Assembly: GCA_008501735.1 (NCBI GenBank)
Contig: QQUF01000030.1
Coordinates: 1-7,132, forward strand
Direction of reading: 5' to 3'
Source: Calditrichota bacterium
Lineage (GTDB): Bacteria; CLD3
DNA: 7,132 nt
Under the pieces are notes generated by a model. That model was not told the DNA's origin. It worked only from the letters and a program-made list of their open reading frames with translations, and made no database searches. The position numbers and the translations under genes are program-made. Shown here piece after piece: positions 5,181 through 7,132 of this stretch (the first letter of the stretch is position 1; every line of letters begins with the position of its first letter).

Positions 5181-7132
5181 ATGCGTAAAAATTTGTTTCT
5201 TCTGGGAATTATAGGAAGCATTCTTTTAGGAAATTCACTTTCTGCTCAGAGTTTAAAAACTGATACAAAACAAAAAAAAGAGGTTGTTCATCGAGTCAAA
5301 AGTTTTAAGATTCTTGAACACACCAAAAATAAAATGAGAGTTGAAGTTTTAAGTCCAAAACCTGAATTTGAGATTGTTACAGAAAATGGAAAAGAATACT
5401 TAAAATTTAAGAAAATCGAAGGTTTGAAACAGGAACTCGGAACTCCTGAAATTCCTCAAATTTCTTACACTTTGAACATTCCTACCGAAAATCTTTCAGT
5501 TCGTGTTTTGAGCAAGGAGACAGAAAGTATTCGTCTTGAGAAAAAGATTAAACCAATTTTCCAAGACATTCCGAATTACGGAGTCGAAATTGATGCAACA
5601 CGAGAATCAGAGATTAGGAAAATCGAAGAGCAAAATGCAAAACAAAGTTACTCTTTTGGAAAAACTTACCCTTCACAACTTGCGGAAATTCTTCCAAGTG
5701 GCTCTTTTAGAGGAAATGAATTAGTTGCATTAAAAATTAATCCTTACGTTTACACACCTTCTCAAAATGTTTTGGCTTACCACTCAAAAATGATTTTGGA
5801 AATCACTTTCTCAGAAAACCCAAACTCAACGAAAAGTGTTGTTAACAGAAACCCAAGCCTTTCCGAACTTGAAGTTCTTTCAAAAACCGTTGAAAATTTC
5901 CAAGAAGCAAGAGCTTCAAATTTTTCAGGTGGTAAGAAGAACAAAAACTCAAACTCACTTTCAGCTTCCAATAATTTTGACACAACAGAGAAAAAAGCAA
6001 AAGTTGTCATTGACGAAGACGGAATTTATAGAGTTACGCTTCTTGACTTGGAAAGAGTCAACAATTTAAGTTTGATAAATTTTGACCCAAGGTACTTGAA
6101 AGTCTTCAAAGGCGAGGAAGAAATTCCGATTTACTTTAAAGGTGAAGATGACGGAAAATTTGATGAAGCAGATTACTTTGAATTCTGGGGTGAAAGACGA
6201 GTTAAAACTTATTTCAACAAAGTTGACTCGCCAGATATGTACCAAGACCCTTACTTACCTGAAAATTATTACTACTTAAGTTGGGAAAAAGACAAACTCG
6301 GACTCAGACTTGTTGATGAAAATGTTGCACCAATTATTGTGGACGACCCAAGAATTGGCGATGATGTTTACTCTTCGGATTATTATGACGAAAAAATTCA
6401 CTATGAGGAAGATAGAATTTTTAGTCGCTTAGGTTACATAAACCATAACACAGTTTTAGGTGCTTCGCAAAGAGACCATTGGTTTTGGAGAGAATCAAGA
6501 GCATTCACGACAGAAGTGATTGAAATTGATTTACCTGGACTTCACGGAGATGGAAGTGCTTCGGCAAAATTTACAATGGCTCTGCACGGAAGAACAAACA
6601 CTCCTCACCACGCTACTATTTCGATAAACAACCAACAAGCATTTAACACAACTTGGTCTGGTCAATCTTTACAAATGTTATACCCAAATCCAAACGGAAC
6701 AAATGATATACCTCAGTCTTTACTTCACCAAGGTATCAATAATGTTACTTTCCAAATGGACGGTTCTACAAGTGCAGGTGAAAATGATGTAATTCTTATT
6801 AATTGGATTGATGCAGAATATAAAAGAGAATTTATTGCTGACAATGACCAAATTATTTTCAGGAAACCTGTTGAAGACCTTTTTGGTGTTCCTTTTGAAT
6901 TTGGTGTTTGGGAATTTAATGTTAAAGGTTTCAAGAGTAACAACATAATTGCTTTTAAAAAAGGTATCAGTCGATTAAATGGTGCAGTTATTGGGACTTT
7001 CACTGACCCTGAAACTAAAGAGAAATCTTTTAGATTCAGAATGCAAGATAGAATTTTAAGTAATGAAGTTGAATATATTTTAATTAGTGAAAGTCAAGTT
7101 AAGACACCAAAAAGAATCGAATTAAATACTGC
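5181..7132 (+). CDS. C25 (gingipain/PorU-like) cysteine peptidase precursor, N-terminal 650 residues; cut by window edge
   Basis: The frame runs from ATG 5181 to the right edge without a stop: 650 full codons plus two bases. Residues 1-22 are a signal peptide (MRKNLF..., cleavage SLSA|Q). Residues about 85-210 match the C25 propeptide pattern: a GTPEIP...NIPTE entry, then YPSQL...GSFRGNELVALKINPY with VYTPSQNVLAY. Residues 245-270 are a Ser/Asn/Lys-rich linker. Residues 273-340 (VVIDEDGIYRVTLLDL, DPRYLKVFKGEEEIPIYF, DGKFDEADYFEFWGE) and the beta-sandwich at 455-550 (KFTMALHG...HHATISINNQ...LINWIDAEYKRE) are modules usually found before the catalytic domain in C25 and PorU-like proteins. The last residues (EYILISESQVKTPKRIEL) look like the first strand and helix of that domain, so the catalytic His and Cys lie beyond the window. 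It could be the type IX sortase PorU or a secreted gingipain-like protease. The start has only A/T-rich leader sequence. Confidence 0.8.
   Translation, partial: MRKNLFLLGIIGSILLGNSLSAQSLKTDTKQKKEVVHRVKSFKILEHTKNKMRVEVLSPKPEFEIVTENGKEYLKFKKIEGLKQELGTPEIPQISYTLNIPTENLSVRVLSKETESIRLEKKIKPIFQDIPNYGVEIDATRESEIRKIEEQNAKQSYSFGKTYPSQLAEILPSGSFRGNELVALKINPYVYTPSQNVLAYHSKMILEITFSENPNSTKSVVNRNPSLSELEVLSKTVENFQEARASNFSGGKKNKNSNSLSASNNFDTTEKKAKVVIDEDGIYRVTLLDLERVNNLSLINFDPRYLKVFKGEEEIPIYFKGEDDGKFDEADYFEFWGERRVKTYFNKVDSPDMYQDPYLPENYYYLSWEKDKLGLRLVDENVAPIIVDDPRIGDDVYSSDYYDEKIHYEEDRIFSRLGYINHNTVLGASQRDHWFWRESRAFTTEVIEIDLPGLHGDGSASAKFTMALHGRTNTPHHATISINNQQAFNTTWSGQSLQMLYPNPNGTNDIPQSLLHQGINNVTFQMDGSTSAGENDVILINWIDAEYKREFIADNDQIIFRKPVEDLFGVPFEFGVWEFNVKGFKSNNIIAFKKGISRLNGAVIGTFTDPETKEKSFRFRMQDRILSNEVEYILISESQVKTPKRIELNT

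Noticed and set aside
5536-6069. Short plus- and minus-strand open frames within the C25 gene region
   Set aside because: The C25 frame reads through this whole region with recognisable family patterns, so these frames are shadows.

Overview
The window is AT-rich and looks like chromosomal DNA from a Bacteroidota or Bacteroidota/Ignavibacteriota-type bacterium. Four observations point there. Two signal peptides end in Ala-Gln (SA|Q). No gene start has a recognisable Shine-Dalgarno box; the leaders are A/T-rich. folP lies directly upstream of a cdaA-type diadenylate cyclase, a pairing known from Bacteroidota. Finally, there is a gingipain/PorU-like C25 peptidase precursor and a secreted FG-GAP protein whose tail resembles a type IX secretion sorting domain. 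This placement is inference; the window holds no rRNA or other taxonomic marker.

Layout. Positions 1-545 (minus strand) carry the N-terminal 181 residues of a DUF481-like outer-membrane beta-barrel protein that runs off the left edge. A 103-bp divergent spacer separates it from a rightward series of five genes. These are a radical SAM enzyme of unknown substrate (649-1893), a Big_5 + FG-GAP exported protein (1868-3376), dihydropteroate synthase folP (3491-4345), diadenylate cyclase cdaA (4386-5153), and the N-terminal 650 residues of a C25-family peptidase precursor (5181 to the right edge). The radical SAM and FG-GAP frames overlap by 26 bp if the upstream ATG is used. folP, cdaA and the C25 gene are separated by 40 bp and 27 bp and could be one transcription unit.

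The most unusual spot is 1890-2060, at the 5' end of the FG-GAP gene. A heptamer tandem repeat is followed by a perfect long palindrome with 20-bp arms and an 11-bp loop, and both are read through in frame just ahead of the signal-peptide core. The palindrome supplies the charged segment before that core and holds the only plausible alternative start codon (TTG 1979). It therefore looks like a dispersed palindromic element that has become part of a secreted protein's targeting region.

How the genes relate: three of the six (DUF481 protein, FG-GAP protein, C25 precursor) are exported envelope or secreted proteins, and the last two fit a type IX secretion theme. folP (folate synthesis) and cdaA (c-di-AMP synthesis) are housekeeping or signalling genes. 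I see no CRISPR array, tRNA, rRNA, transposase or defence cassette, and I found no clear new multi-gene system.
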